A stretch of DNA of 40,580 bases from Actinomadura roseirufa (GCF_900659635.1 NZ_CAACVB010000047.1:1-40580); one strand, 5' to 3'; positions 17,071-25,504 are shown, numbered from the stretch's first letter. Notes: a model not told the origin generated them from the letters alone. Made by a program: numbers and translations.

Positions 17071-17095
17071 CCATTGTATGCTTTGCATGCAATGG
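17071..17095. promoter_or_regulatory. GntR autoregulatory operator
   Basis: CCATTGTATGC - TTT - GCATGCAATGG: 11-bp arms with one mismatch and a 3-bp spacer, overlapping the ribosome binding site region 8 bp before the GntR start. This TGTATGC-type repeat fits FadR/VanR-group GntR operators. Binding would block transcription of the GntR-OsmC unit. Confidence 0.7.
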
Positions 17096-17102
17096 AGGTG
17101 GG

Positions 17103-17729
17103 ATGCAGGTCGACGTGGTGTACCGCAGGCTTCGCGAGCTGATCGTCGCGGGTGCGCATCCGCCGGGCGCGCGGCTCACGGAGATGGCGCTGAGCGAGGA
17201 GCTGGAGGTGAGCCGCACCCCGGTCCGCGAGGCGCTGCGCAGGCTGGAGAGCGACGGGCTCGTCCACGGTGCGGGACGCGGCGTGGTGGTGAACGCGCTG
17301 ACGCCGGAATCCCTCGCCCACGCCTACGCGGTGCGGGCCGCGCTGGAGGCGCTCGCCGCCGAGCTGGCCGCCGGCCGGCAGCGCGCGGGACGGATCGCCC
17401 CGGCGGCGCTCGCCGACCTGGAGCGCGACGCGCTGCGGCTCGAGGAGGTGACGGCCGCGGGCGACCTGGACCGGGCGATCGAGCTGAACCGGCGGTTCCA
17501 CCGCGGCATCGCCGAGCTGGCCGGCAACCCCATCGCGCTGGAGACCCTCGACCGCCTCTGGGACCGGATCGTCATCTCCACCCGGGCCTCGCTGGTCCCT
17601 CCGGACCGGCCGGAGACGGTGGCGGCCGAGCATCGGGAGCTGCTCCGGGCGATACGCGACGGCGAAGGCGCGGTCGCCGCGCGGATCGCCGGTGACCACG
17701 CGCGCGGCACGAACGCGACGCTGACGTGA
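17103..17729 (+). CDS. GntR-family regulator, FadR/FCD subgroup
   Basis: 208-aa regulator. The N-terminal winged helix-turn-helix (about 1-68) has the signature ALSEELEVSRTPVREALRRL. The all-helical FCD ligand domain (about 75-205) keeps its likely metal-binding His residues in RRFHRGI, AEHRELL and GDHARG. FCD regulators usually sense small carboxylic acids. The ATG at 17103 has GGAGGTGGG directly upstream. A strong inverted repeat overlaps the start region, indicating autorepression. OsmC follows after 14 bp and is the likely target. The effector is unknown. Confidence 0.92.
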   Translation: MQVDVVYRRLRELIVAGAHPPGARLTEMALSEELEVSRTPVREALRRLESDGLVHGAGRGVVVNALTPESLAHAYAVRAALEALAAELAAGRQRAGRIAPAALADLERDALRLEEVTAAGDLDRAIELNRRFHRGIAELAGNPIALETLDRLWDRIVISTRASLVPPDRPETVAAEHRELLRAIRDGEGAVAARIAGDHARGTNATLT

Positions 17730-17743
17730 TCGGGGAGGACGAA

Positions 17744-18214
17744 GTGACGAGGACCCATCACTACGAGGTGACCGTCACCTGGACGGGCGACAGAGGTGCG
17801 GGCACCGCCTCCTACCGCGCCTACGACCGGGAGCACGAGGTGGAGTCGGGGGACAAGCCCGTGATCGGCGGCAGCTCCGACCCCGCCTTCCGCGGCGACC
17901 CGGACCGCTGGAACCCGGAGGAGCTGCTGGTCGCGTCCTTGTCGCAGTGCCACATGCTCTGGTACCTCCACCTGTGCTCGGTCGAAGGGGTGGTGGTCAC
18001 CGCGTACCGCGACACCCCGCACGGGACCATGATCGAGACCGAGGACGGCGGGGGACGGTTCGAGGAGGTCGTCCTGCGTCCCGAGGTCCTCTTGGCCGAT
18101 CCGGGACAGGCGGGGCGGGCCGCGAAGCTGCACGACCGCGCCCATGAGCTGTGCTTCATCGCCAACTCGGTGACGTTCCCCGTGCGGCACGAGCCGGTGG
18201 ACGCCGTCAGCTGA
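17744..18214 (+). CDS. OsmC-family peroxiredoxin-like protein
   Basis: 156-aa OsmC/Ohr superfamily protein. Family members reduce organic hydroperoxides or act as thiol proteins. The two peroxidatic-type cysteines are visible: Cys69 in LLVASLSQCHMLWYL and Cys137 in HELCFIANSV; an extra Cys78 is present. The motif DRWNPEELLVASLSQC is typical. I chose GTG at 17744 because GGGGAGGAC lies just upstream and the family starts with a TRTHHY-type segment; a GTG at 17726 overlaps the preceding stop. It sits between GntR and LysR regulators on the same strand. The physiological substrate is unknown. Confidence 0.88.
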   Translation: MTRTHHYEVTVTWTGDRGAGTASYRAYDREHEVESGDKPVIGGSSDPAFRGDPDRWNPEELLVASLSQCHMLWYLHLCSVEGVVVTAYRDTPHGTMIETEDGGGRFEEVVLRPEVLLADPGQAGRAAKLHDRAHELCFIANSVTFPVRHEPVDAVS

Positions 18215-18224
18215 CGATGCTCTC

Positions 18225-18244
18225 GATCTCGCGATGGTGAGATC
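18225..18244. promoter_or_regulatory. Inverted repeat before the LysR gene
   Basis: GATCTC - 8 nt - GAGATC, perfect 6-bp arms, ending 8 bp before the LysR start within a 38-bp gap. It could be a LysR operator or part of the LysR transcription start region. Confidence 0.35.
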
Positions 18245-18252
18245 CTGGCACG

Positions 18253-19170
18253 ATGATGAGTTCTCGCCAGCTCGAATACTTCCGGGCCGTCGCGCGTGAG
18301 CTGCACTTCACGCGGGCCGCGGAGACGCTGCAGATCGCGCAGCCGGCGCTGTCCCAGCAGATCCGCAAGCTCGAACGGCAGCTCGGCATCGCCCTGTTCG
18401 AGCGGAACAACCACCGGGTGGCGCTCACTCCGGCGGGGAGCGCGCTCCTGGAGCACGCCGAGCGTGTTCTGGCCGACATCGAGGCGGTGGAGGAGGAGAT
18501 GCGCGGCTGGGCCCAGGGAACGCGCGGACGGATCCGCCTCGGCGGCGCGCGCGGGCTGACCGCCAGGCTCGCCCGTCTGCTGGCGGAGTTCTCCCTGGAG
18601 TTCCCCTCGGTCACGGTGGAGCTTCGTGAGATGAACACCGAGGAGATGGTGGCCGGGTTGCGCGGTGGGCGTCTCGACGCCGCGACCCTGGTACGGCTCC
18701 CCACCCAGGAGGAGGGGCGGTGGCTGGAGTCCATGGCGCTGGGGGAGGAGCCGCTGGTCCTCATCACCTCCACGTCGGCGCCCCTGGCCGGTGAGTACCG
18801 CGTGCCGGTCGCCGCCCTCGACGGCGCCGACCTGGTCTGCTACTCGCCCGGGTCGGTGATCCGCGAGATCGTGCTCTCGGCGCTCGCGGACGCGGGCGCC
18901 ACCGCCAGGATCCGCTTCGAGACGCGCGAGTACAGCACCGCGCGGGCCATGGCGAGCGTGGGCCTGGCGGCGGCCGTCCTTCCGCGGTCCGTGGCGGAGG
19001 AGCCGGGGCAGCCGGTGGCCGTCGTCCGGCTCGACCCGGAACCGTCCTGGGCGCCGTCGCTCGCCTGGCCCGCCGGTCGCCGGCCGGGACCGGCGCTGAC
19101 CGCCTTCCTCGGCTTCGCCGCCCGGCACCCCGAGCTGGCCTGGGTCGGAGGTCATAAGCATTTCATCTGA
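18253..19170 (+). CDS. LysR-family transcriptional regulator
   Basis: 305-aa LTTR. The N-terminal helix-turn-helix (about 3-62) has QLEYFRAVARELHFTRAAE and QPALSQQIRKLERQLG. The rest forms the two-lobed effector-binding domain. MMSS gives two alternative starts (18253, 18256). It follows the OsmC gene by 38 bp on the same strand, so it could be cotranscribed, although an inverted repeat suggests its own promoter. LTTRs of this size often control a nearby oxidoreductase or transporter; here the target is unclear, with OsmC the nearest candidate. Confidence 0.9.
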   Translation: MMSSRQLEYFRAVARELHFTRAAETLQIAQPALSQQIRKLERQLGIALFERNNHRVALTPAGSALLEHAERVLADIEAVEEEMRGWAQGTRGRIRLGGARGLTARLARLLAEFSLEFPSVTVELREMNTEEMVAGLRGGRLDAATLVRLPTQEEGRWLESMALGEEPLVLITSTSAPLAGEYRVPVAALDGADLVCYSPGSVIREIVLSALADAGATARIRFETREYSTARAMASVGLAAAVLPRSVAEEPGQPVAVVRLDPEPSWAPSLAWPAGRRPGPALTAFLGFAARHPELAWVGGHKHFI

Positions 19171-19196
19171 CCAAGACTTGTTTCAGGTCTTGGTCA
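19168..19196 (+). terminator. LysR gene terminator
   Basis: TGACCAAGAC (19168-19177) and GTCTTGGTCA (19187-19196) form a perfect 10-bp stem with a 9-nt loop, starting inside the stop codon. It is relatively AT-rich for this genome. Confidence 0.65.
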
Positions 19197-19326
19197 TCTG
19201 ACGGTGCATGGGCCGTGCCAAGCGCGGGCGACACGAACACGAGGGGCTGACGGGCGCGGCGCGCCACAGGACCGGCTCGGCTAGGTGCTGAGAACGTCTC
19301 CACCGCTGTACGAGGCGGTCGCCGAG

Positions 19327-19356
19327 GCCCTCGGCCGGATCCCACCGGCCGAGGGC
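19327..19356. terminator. Terminator of the pirin gene
   Basis: GCCCTCGGCCGG (19327-19338) and CCGGCCGAGGGC (19345-19356) form a perfect 12-bp stem with a 6-nt loop, 20 bp past the pirin stop on the minus strand. The 19197-19326 stretch between the two terminators shows nothing recognisable. Confidence 0.7.
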
Positions 19357-19375
19357 TGAGCGGGTCGGGCGTGCC

Positions 19376-20341
19376 CTACCGGACGCGGCCCCGCGGCTTG
19401 AGCGGGGTGGCCGGCATCGCGGGCGCGGGCAGCGGCGGCCCGTCGTACCCGTGGACGGTCCCGAAGCGGTCGCCGGACGTCCAGTCGGCGCGGGCCTGCG
19501 CGATCTCCGTGCCCGACCGCGCGACGAAGTTCCACCACATGACGAGCTTCTCCGCGAACGGCTCACCACCGAGCAGCACCAGGCCGGCGCGTCCCTCGGC
19601 CCGCAGCGGCACCTCGCGGCGGCCGCACCCGAGATAGAGCATCGAGCCCGGCTCCAGGCGCACGCCGTCCACCACCGTGATCCCCGACATCGTCAGCACC
19701 GCGTACTCGAAGTCGGGCTCGACGGGCAGCCGCACGTCGGCGCCGTCGTCGAGCGCCAGGTCGGCCCCCACGATCGGGGTGAACGCCGTGCCGGGCGAGA
19801 TGGCCCCGTCCAGTTCCCCGAGGATGACGGTACCGCTGAACCCGGGCCCCTCCACGACCGGCAGGTCCGGGTGGTGCTCGAACGCGGGCTCGGTGTGCCG
19901 GTGCCCGTCCGGCAGGGCCACCCAGAGCTGCGCGCCGTGCAGGAGCGGCGCGTGGCCGCGCGGGGACTCCTCCGAGTGGGCGATGGCCCGCCCGGCCGTC
20001 ATCAGCCCGAGCTCCTTCGGCCGGACGGTCTGTAGGCTCCCCAGGCTGTCGCGGTGCAGGACCTCGCCCGCGTGCAGCCAGCTGACGGTCTGCAGGCCGA
20101 TGTGCGGATGCGGCGGCACCTGCATCCCCGGCCGGTCCGCGATGTCGTCGGGCCCGTAGTGGTCGACGAAGCACCAGGCCCCGACCATCCGCCGCCCCAG
20201 GCTGGGCAGCAGCCTGCGGACGACCGTGCTCTCGCCGAGCGGTACCCGCCGGGGCCGCAGCAGCTCGCGCACCGGCCGCGCCGACACGTCGTCCCGCCCG
20301 CCGCACAGCACCGGCTCCGGCCGGACATCGAGATCGCTCAT
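19376..20341 (-). CDS. Pirin family protein
   Basis: 321-aa bicupin. The N-terminal pirin domain has the iron-binding His pair in VPPHPHIGLQTVSWL, the following HRDS region, and AHSEES carrying the third His and the Glu. The C-terminal cupin domain holds GGEPFAEKLVMWWNFVA, the usual pirin C-terminal signature. Bacterial pirins show quercetinase activity or interact with metabolic enzymes; the role here is unknown. The ATG at 20341 has GAGGAGGACCAC upstream. It is divergent from the lipoate ligase-like gene across 169 bp that holds no gene. Confidence 0.9.
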   Translation of the reverse strand: MSDLDVRPEPVLCGGRDDVSARPVRELLRPRRVPLGESTVVRRLLPSLGRRMVGAWCFVDHYGPDDIADRPGMQVPPHPHIGLQTVSWLHAGEVLHRDSLGSLQTVRPKELGLMTAGRAIAHSEESPRGHAPLLHGAQLWVALPDGHRHTEPAFEHHPDLPVVEGPGFSGTVILGELDGAISPGTAFTPIVGADLALDDGADVRLPVEPDFEYAVLTMSGITVVDGVRLEPGSMLYLGCGRREVPLRAEGRAGLVLLGGEPFAEKLVMWWNFVARSGTEIAQARADWTSGDRFGTVHGYDGPPLPAPAMPATPLKPRGRVR

Positions 20342-20510
20342 GTGGTCCTCCTCGCCCCTTGACCCACCGGCAACAATGCCCCATCGCCGCGGTCGCACCC
20401 GCCTCGCCCCTCGCGGACGCCGAGCCGGGCACGTCCAGAGACCAGGCTCACGTGCGCTCGGGCGGAGCGTGCGGAATCGGTCGAGGGGCCGCCGGGTTGG
20501 CATGGAGGTG

Positions 20511-21560
20511 ATGCACGGTGAGTACAAGGTGCCGGGCGGCAAGCTCGTCGTCGCGGACGTCGACGTGGTGGACGGCCTGCTGAGCGGGCCGCGGATCAGC
20601 GGTGACTTCTTCATGGAGCCGGACGAGGCGCTGGAGTCCATCAACGCTCTCCTGGACGGGCTGCCCGCCGCGCTCGACGCCGCCGAGTTCGGGGCGCGCG
20701 TCCAGGCGGGACTGCCGCGCGAGACCGTGATGCTCGGGATCACCGCGGAGGCCGTCGGGATCGCGGTGCGGCGGGCCGTCGCGCGGGCGTCGGACTGGCG
20801 CGACCACGACTGGCGGCTGATCCATGAGCCGCCGCAGGCCCCGGCGCTGCACATGGCGCTCGACCAGGTGCTCGCCGAGGAGGTCGGCGCGGGGCGGCGG
20901 CCGCCGACGCTGCGGGTATGGGAGTGGGCGTCGCCCGCCGTCGTCATCGGCAGCTTCCAGTCCCTGCGCAACGAGGTCGACGCGGAGGAGGCCGCGCGGT
21001 ACGGGGCGGACGTGGTGCGCCGTATCAGCGGCGGCGGCGCGATGTTCGTCGAGCCGGGCAACACGATCACCTACTCCCTGTACTCGCCGGAGACGCTGGT
21101 GGCGGGCATGTCGTTCGCCGAGAGCTACGCGTTCCTCGACGACTGGGTGCTGGGCGCGCTCGGCGAGCTGGGGATCAGGGCCTGGTACCGGCCGCTGAAC
21201 GACATCGCCTCCGACGAGGGCAAGATCGCGGGGGCGGCGCAGAAGCGGCTGGCGGCGGGCGCGGTCCTGCACCACGTCACGATGTCGTACGACATCGACG
21301 CCGGGAAGATGCTGCGGGTGCTGCGGATCGGCCGGGAGAAGCTGTCCGACAAGGGGATCGCCAGCGCGGCCAAGCGGGTCGATCCCCTGCGCCGCCAGAC
21401 GGGCCTGGCCCGCGAGGAGATCATCGACCGCATGATCGGGCACTTCCGGGCCCGGTACGGGCTGGTGGGCGACCGGCTGGGCGAGGACGAGCTGCGGCTG
21501 GCCGAGAAGTACGTCGCCGACAAGTTCACCACCCCGGAGTGGATCGCCCGAGTGCCCTGA
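20511..21560 (+). CDS. Lipoate-protein ligase family protein with N-terminal accessory domain
   Basis: 349-aa protein that probably attaches lipoate or octanoate to E2/GcvH domains. The N-terminal about 85 residues (HGEYKVPGGKLVVADVDV ... SGDFFMEPDEALESIN) match the LplA accessory domain (LplB type), which in E. coli LplA lies at the C-terminus. The catalytic BPL/LplA domain follows (about 100-345): WEWASPAVVIGSFQS, RRISGGGAMFVEPGNT, and the Lys-bearing NDIASDEGKIAGAAQ motif. The order is thus reversed compared with E. coli. ATG 20511 gives the family-like MHGEYKVPGG start, but GGAGG is only 2 nt away; ATG 20502 is the alternative. Confidence 0.85.
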   Translation: MHGEYKVPGGKLVVADVDVVDGLLSGPRISGDFFMEPDEALESINALLDGLPAALDAAEFGARVQAGLPRETVMLGITAEAVGIAVRRAVARASDWRDHDWRLIHEPPQAPALHMALDQVLAEEVGAGRRPPTLRVWEWASPAVVIGSFQSLRNEVDAEEAARYGADVVRRISGGGAMFVEPGNTITYSLYSPETLVAGMSFAESYAFLDDWVLGALGELGIRAWYRPLNDIASDEGKIAGAAQKRLAAGAVLHHVTMSYDIDAGKMLRVLRIGREKLSDKGIASAAKRVDPLRRQTGLAREEIIDRMIGHFRARYGLVGDRLGEDELRLAEKYVADKFTTPEWIARVP

Positions 21561-21603
21561 GGACGGCGGGAGCGGTCCGCGAGGAGATCGCCGCGTGCGG
21601 GCT

Positions 21604-23034
21604 TCATGGCCGGGCCGGGTTCTTCACGTCTTCCCGGGTGGCCGGGTGCGGCGTGGACGGGGCGGGTGCGGCGCGTTCGGGGCGGGAGATGAGCCGCCAG
21701 GCGGCCAGGGCCCCGGCGAGGTAGGCGGCGCCGATCAGGAGGAAGGCGACGCGGACGCCGATCGTCCAGTCGTGGATTCCGCCCAGGACGGCGCCGACGA
21801 CCGCGATGCCGACCAGGGTGCCGATCTGGCGGTTGGCGTTGAGGACCGACCCCGCGACGTCGCCGTGGCGGGGGCCCGCGGAGTCGACCAGCGCCGCCGT
21901 CATCGCCGGCGAGGTGATCCCGCCCGCGATGCCGCTGGCGGCCAGGAGGACGGCGGTGGGCCAGTACGCGCCGCCGGGCGCCGCGAAGGCCAGCGCCGGA
22001 GCCGCCGCGGCGGCGGCCAGCAGCGCCGTGACCAGCAGCGGGCCGTTGGCGACGCGCGCGGACAGCCGGGTGAAGACGATGTTGCTCAGCGGGATGAAGA
22101 GCGTCAGCGGAAGGATCTGCAGGCCCGCCCGGAGCGGCCCGGCCCCGCCGGCCCTCTGGAAGTACAGGCCGACCAGGAAGAGCGTCCCGTAGAGGGCGCC
22201 GTTGAAGAGGAAGCCGATGGCGTTGGCCCCGGCGAAGCGGGGCTCGCGGAACAGTCCCCAGGGCATGACGGTCGTCCGGGCGCGGCGTTCCCGGAAGGGG
22301 AGGAGCGCCGCGACCGCCAGCGCGAGCGCGATCGAGACGAGGACGGGCCCGGAACCCCAGCCGCGGTGCGGGCCCTCGATCAGGGCGAAGCTCAGGGCGG
22401 CCAGGCCGAGCACCAGCGCGGCGTGCCCGGAGACGGCGAGCGGCGCCCGGCGGCCCGGGACGGCCGCGATGTACCGCCGGGTCAGGGCCATGCCCGCCAG
22501 GCCCAGCGGGAGATTGATCAGGAAGATGGAGCGCCAGCCGAACGCGTCCACCATGACGCCGCCGACCGTCGGGCCGAGCGCGATGGCCGAGGACACGACC
22601 GCCGACCACAGCCCGACGGCGCGGGTCCGGTCCCGGGAGTCGGGGAAGGCGTGGACGAGCAGTGCCAGCGAGCTGGGCATGAACAGGGCGGCCCCCACGC
22701 CCTGGGCGAGGCGGGCGGCGATCAGCGTCTCGATGGTGGGGGCGAGCGCACTGGCCAGCGAGGCGAGGAAGAACACCGCCATTCCCCACTGGTAGACGGT
22801 CCGCGCCCCGGCCCGCCCGGCGAGACCGCCGGCCAGCATCAGCAGCGCCGCGAACATCAGGACGTAGCCGTCGACCGCCCAGGTGAGCTGGCTGAGCGTG
22901 CCGTGCAGGCGCCGCTGGACGGTCGCGCCGGCGATCTGCATGACGGTGGCGTCGACGCTCGCCATCACGAAACCGGCGGCCAGCGCCGTGATCTTCATCC
23001 CGGGTGAACCGCGGTCCGCCGTGCCCGAACCCAT
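21604..23034 (-). CDS. MFS drug exporter, DHA2 (14-TM) type
   Basis: 476-aa membrane transporter of the EmrB/QacA group, likely a proton-driven exporter. About 14 hydrophobic segments are visible. Motif A-like GGLAGRAGARTVY and the antiporter motif C region ALGPTVGGVMVDAFGWRSIF are present. The ATG at 23034 has GAGGAG 6 nt upstream. It is divergent from a TetR regulator over 121 bp holding four copies of one operator half-site, so the TetR protein almost certainly represses it. The substrate is unknown. Confidence 0.92.
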   Translation of the reverse strand: MGSGTADRGSPGMKITALAAGFVMASVDATVMQIAGATVQRRLHGTLSQLTWAVDGYVLMFAALLMLAGGLAGRAGARTVYQWGMAVFFLASLASALAPTIETLIAARLAQGVGAALFMPSSLALLVHAFPDSRDRTRAVGLWSAVVSSAIALGPTVGGVMVDAFGWRSIFLINLPLGLAGMALTRRYIAAVPGRRAPLAVSGHAALVLGLAALSFALIEGPHRGWGSGPVLVSIALALAVAALLPFRERRARTTVMPWGLFREPRFAGANAIGFLFNGALYGTLFLVGLYFQRAGGAGPLRAGLQILPLTLFIPLSNIVFTRLSARVANGPLLVTALLAAAAAAPALAFAAPGGAYWPTAVLLAASGIAGGITSPAMTAALVDSAGPRHGDVAGSVLNANRQIGTLVGIAVVGAVLGGIHDWTIGVRVAFLLIGAAYLAGALAAWRLISRPERAAPAPSTPHPATREDVKNPARP

Positions 23035-23064
23035 GAGCTCTCCTCGCCGATAACCGGACGACTG

Positions 23065-23138
23065 CCGTCCGCTTGAGCCTCACGCTAGCCGAAGCGGACG
23101 CGTCGCGTCCACTTGATCCGGAAGGCAAGCGTCCGCTT
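23065..23138. promoter_or_regulatory. TetR operator array between MFS and TetR genes
   Basis: Four half-sites of GCGTCCGCTT type: CCGTCCGCTT (23065-23074); the complementary AAGCGGACGC (23092-23101) with GCGTCCACTT (23105-23114), which form an inverted repeat with 10-bp arms, one mismatch and a 3-bp spacer; and AAGCGTCCGCTT (23127-23138), itself a 5-2-5 palindrome. The array fills most of the divergent promoter region. Confidence 0.75.
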
Positions 23139-23155
23139 ATCGTTAGGATGGCCTC

Positions 23156-23797
23156 ATGAGCACCGCACCGAGCGCCGTCGACCTGCTGCTGGAGGACGGG
23201 TCGGGCCGCCGGCCGCGCGCCGACGCCAGGCGCAACGTGGAACGCCTGGTCCGGGCGGCCCGCGAGGTGGCGGCCGAGGGCGGCGGCGAGATCACCGCCC
23301 ACGAGATCGCCCGCCGGGCCGGGGTCGGCGTCGGCACGTTCTACCGGCGCGTGAGCACGCTGGAGCTGCTGCTCGAGGCGGTGCTCGCGGAGGTGCTCGG
23401 CGAGATCATCGTGCGAGCCGACGAGGGGCTGGCCCACCCCGATCCCTGGGAGGGCTTCAGCGCGTTCGCCTCGTCCTACATCCGGCTGCGCAACGAGCTG
23501 TGCGACCTCAACCACGCGCTCGGCGGCACGCTCGACCACGCCCGCGCCGAACTGCGCGACCGCATGAGCATGCTCGTCGGGCGCGCCCAGGACGCCGGGC
23601 TCATGCGCGCCGACATCACCTGGGAGGACGTGGCCTTCCTGCTCGTCTCGGTGTCCACGGGAGGTCACACGGTGGGGCTTCGGGCCGGTGAGCTGCAGTG
23701 GGACCGCAACCTCCGGGTGATCCTGGACGGCCTCCGCACCCCCGAGCCCGCCCCCCTGCCCGGCTCTCCGCCGACCGCCGCGGTCCTCACGGGCTGA
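23156..23797 (+). CDS. TetR-family repressor
   Basis: 213-aa regulator. The helix-turn-helix lies at about 24-70 (NVERLVRAAREVAAEGG then ITAHEIARRAGVGVGTFYRRV), and a helical ligand domain forms the rest. It is divergent from an MFS exporter, the classic pump-repressor pair, with four operator half-sites in between. The most likely role is drug- or metabolite-responsive repression of the pump and of itself. A weak hairpin follows the stop. Confidence 0.92.
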   Translation: MSTAPSAVDLLLEDGSGRRPRADARRNVERLVRAAREVAAEGGGEITAHEIARRAGVGVGTFYRRVSTLELLLEAVLAEVLGEIIVRADEGLAHPDPWEGFSAFASSYIRLRNELCDLNHALGGTLDHARAELRDRMSMLVGRAQDAGLMRADITWEDVAFLLVSVSTGGHTVGLRAGELQWDRNLRVILDGLRTPEPAPLPGSPPTAAVLTG

Positions 23798-23817
23798 CGC
23801 GGGCCCCGCGGAACTAC

Positions 23818-23833
23818 CGGACGGCTCCGTCCG
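23818..23833 (+). terminator. Short hairpin after the TetR gene
   Basis: CGGACG-GCTC-CGTCCG, a 6-bp stem followed by TCCTCCCCTC. Weak. Confidence 0.35.
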
Positions 23834-23910
23834 TCCTCCCCTCGTGGCAGGTCGCGGGGCCGGCCGCCTGCCCGTAGGTTGGTGACGTCGGCCGATGATG
23901 AGGAGCGTTC

Positions 23911-25452
23911 ATGTCGATGCAGAAGGGCGCCAACACGGCGGTGCCGGTTCCCTCGGTCCGGGTCGAACTGGGCTGGCAGGGCGGTCCGGGCGTGCCCGAC
24001 GCGGACGCGTCCGCGCTCCTGCTCGCCGAGACGGGGCGTGTGCGGTCGGACGACGACTTCGTCTTCTACAACCAGCCCGCGCACGTTTCCGGGGCCGTCC
24101 GGCACGAGGGCAAGCGGCAGGGGCCGACCGTCCTGGACGTGCTGGCGGTCGACCTTGACCGCGTGGAACCCGGCATCGAGAAGATCGTGATCGCGGCGTC
24201 CTCCGACGGGGGGACGTTCGGCCAGTTCCAGGGCCTCTACGTGCGGGTGGTGGACGCGGCGGGCGGCGCGGAGGTCGCGCGGTTCGACAGCCAGGGCGCC
24301 GCCACCGAGACCGCGTTCGTGCTGGGCGAGCTGTACCGGCGCCAGGGAGCCTGGAAGTTCCGCGCGGTCGGTCAGGGGTACGACTCCGGGCTCGCCGGCC
24401 TGGCGACCGACTTCGGCATCTCCGTCGACGATCCGGGTCAGGAGACCGCGCCGCCGCCTCCGGCGCCGCCGCAGCCTCCGGCCGGTCAGTACGCGCCGCC
24501 CCCGCAGGAGCAGTACGTTCCGCCGCCTCCGGGAGGCCAGTACACCCCGCCCCCGCCCGGCCAGTACGCGCCGCCTCCGGCCCCCGGCCAGTACCCTCCG
24601 CCTCCGCCGCCCGGCCAGTACACGTCCCCGCCTCCTCCGCCGCCGCCCGGTCAGTACGCGCCCCCGCCCCCCGGCGGTCAGTTCGCTCCGCCGCCTCCGC
24701 CGGGTCAGTACGCGCCTCCGCCCGCACCGGGCCACGGCCAGGCGCCGCAGGCGCCGCAGCCGCAGCAGCCGCAGCAGCCGCAGCAGCCGCAGCAGCCGCA
24801 GCAGCCGCAGCAGCCGCAGGGCGGCAAGATCTCCCTCACGAAGAACGCGCCCTCGGTGTCGCTCACCAAGCACGGCGCGACCTCGGGCCACATGCGCGTC
24901 AACCTCAACTGGACGGCGCGGGAGGGGGTCGCCAAGGGGCGTCTCGGCAAGCGCCGCCGCGGCGTCGACCTGGACCTCGACCTGTGCTGCCTCTGGGAGC
25001 TGCAGGACGGCCGTAAGGGCATCATCCACGCGCTGGGCGACATGGGTGCCCTGGAGCGCGCCCCCTACATCAAGCTCGACAAGGACGACCGCACCGGCGC
25101 GGTGGAGGCCGGGGAGAACCTCAACATCAACCTGGACCACACGGCCGAGTTCAAGCGGATCCTGGTGTTCGCCGAGATCTACGACGGCGCCGACGACTTC
25201 CGCGGGCTGGACGCGATCGCCACGCTGTTCCCGGTGGGCTCGCCGCCGATCGAGATGCGCATGGACGACTGCGTGGACAACTCCCGGGACGCGGTGCTCG
25301 CGCTCATCGAGAACGTCGGCGGCGAGCTCGTCGTGCGGCGCGAGGGCCGTTACGTCCCGCCGCCGCCGGGACGCCCGCGCTGGGGGAAGATGACGGTCGA
25401 CCAGGCGTACGGCTGGAACCTGGACTGGGTCGCCTCCCGCGGCAAGGACTGA
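23911..25452 (+). CDS. Double TerD-domain protein with proline-rich linker
   Basis: 513-aa protein of the tellurium-resistance/stress (Ter) group. The first TerD domain (about 1-175) is canonical, with the [10 protein letters not shown] loop, acidic calcium-binding-type segments ([24 protein letters not shown]), and [16 protein letters not shown]. Residues about 178-305 form a low-complexity linker: PPPGQYA-like repeats, then six PQQ units. The second domain (about 306-510) is a divergent TerD/TerA-like fold: [11 protein letters not shown] ... [15 protein letters not shown] ... [22 protein letters not shown]. The ATG has GAGGAGCG upstream. It stands alone, with no terZABCDEF cluster nearby. 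Proteins of this type are thought to bind calcium and act at the membrane in stress responses; the role is inferred. Confidence 0.88.
   Translation: MSMQKGANTAVPVPSVRVELGWQGGPGVPDADASALLLAETGRVRSDDDFVFYNQPAHVSGAVRHEGKRQGPTVLDVLAVDLDRVEPGIEKIVIAASSDGGTFGQFQGLYVRVVDAAGGAEVARFDSQGAATETAFVLGELYRRQGAWKFRAVGQGYDSGLAGLATDFGISVDDPGQETAPPPPAPPQPPAGQYAPPPQEQYVPPPPGGQYTPPPPGQYAPPPAPGQYPPPPPPGQYTSPPPPPPPGQYAPPPPGGQFAPPPPPGQYAPPPAPGHGQAPQAPQPQQPQQPQQPQQPQQPQQPQGGKISLTKNAPSVSLTKHGATSGHMRVNLNWTAREGVAKGRLGKRRRGVDLDLDLCCLWELQDGRKGIIHALGDMGALERAPYIKLDKDDRTGAVEAGENLNINLDHTAEFKRILVFAEIYDGADDFRGLDAIATLFPVGSPPIEMRMDDCVDNSRDAVLALIENVGGELVVRREGRYVPPPPGRPRWGKMTVDQAYGWNLDWVASRGKD
24763..24816. repeat. CAGCAGCCG tandem repeat in the TerD linker
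   Basis: Six perfect copies of the 9-bp unit CAGCAGCCG in frame, each encoding a Gln-Gln-Pro/Pro-Gln-Gln unit. They follow an imperfect PPPGQYA-encoding repeat region (about 24480-24735). Prone to copy-number change. Confidence 0.9.
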
Positions 25453-25472
25453 GCGCGCCGGAGCGCGGGCCC

Positions 25473-25504
25473 TCCGCCGCCCCCGGCGTCCCGGGGGCGG
25501 CGGA
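25473..25504 (+). terminator. Terminator after the TerD gene
   Basis: TCCGCCGCCCCCGG (25473-25486) pairs perfectly over 14 bp with CCGGGGGCGGCGGA (25491-25504) around CGTC, 20 bp after the stop codon. Confidence 0.75.

Noticed and set aside
13446..17699. Very long open frame on the minus strand opposite nrdR, nrdJ and GntR (over 1,400 codons)
   Set aside because: It is the antisense shadow of well-identified genes with strong third-position GC; its translation is Arg/Leu/Gly/Val-rich nonsense with no domain.
21125..23668. Minus-strand 847-codon frame across the ligase, MFS and TetR genes
   Set aside because: It is out of frame with the real MFS gene and crosses a divergent promoter full of operators.
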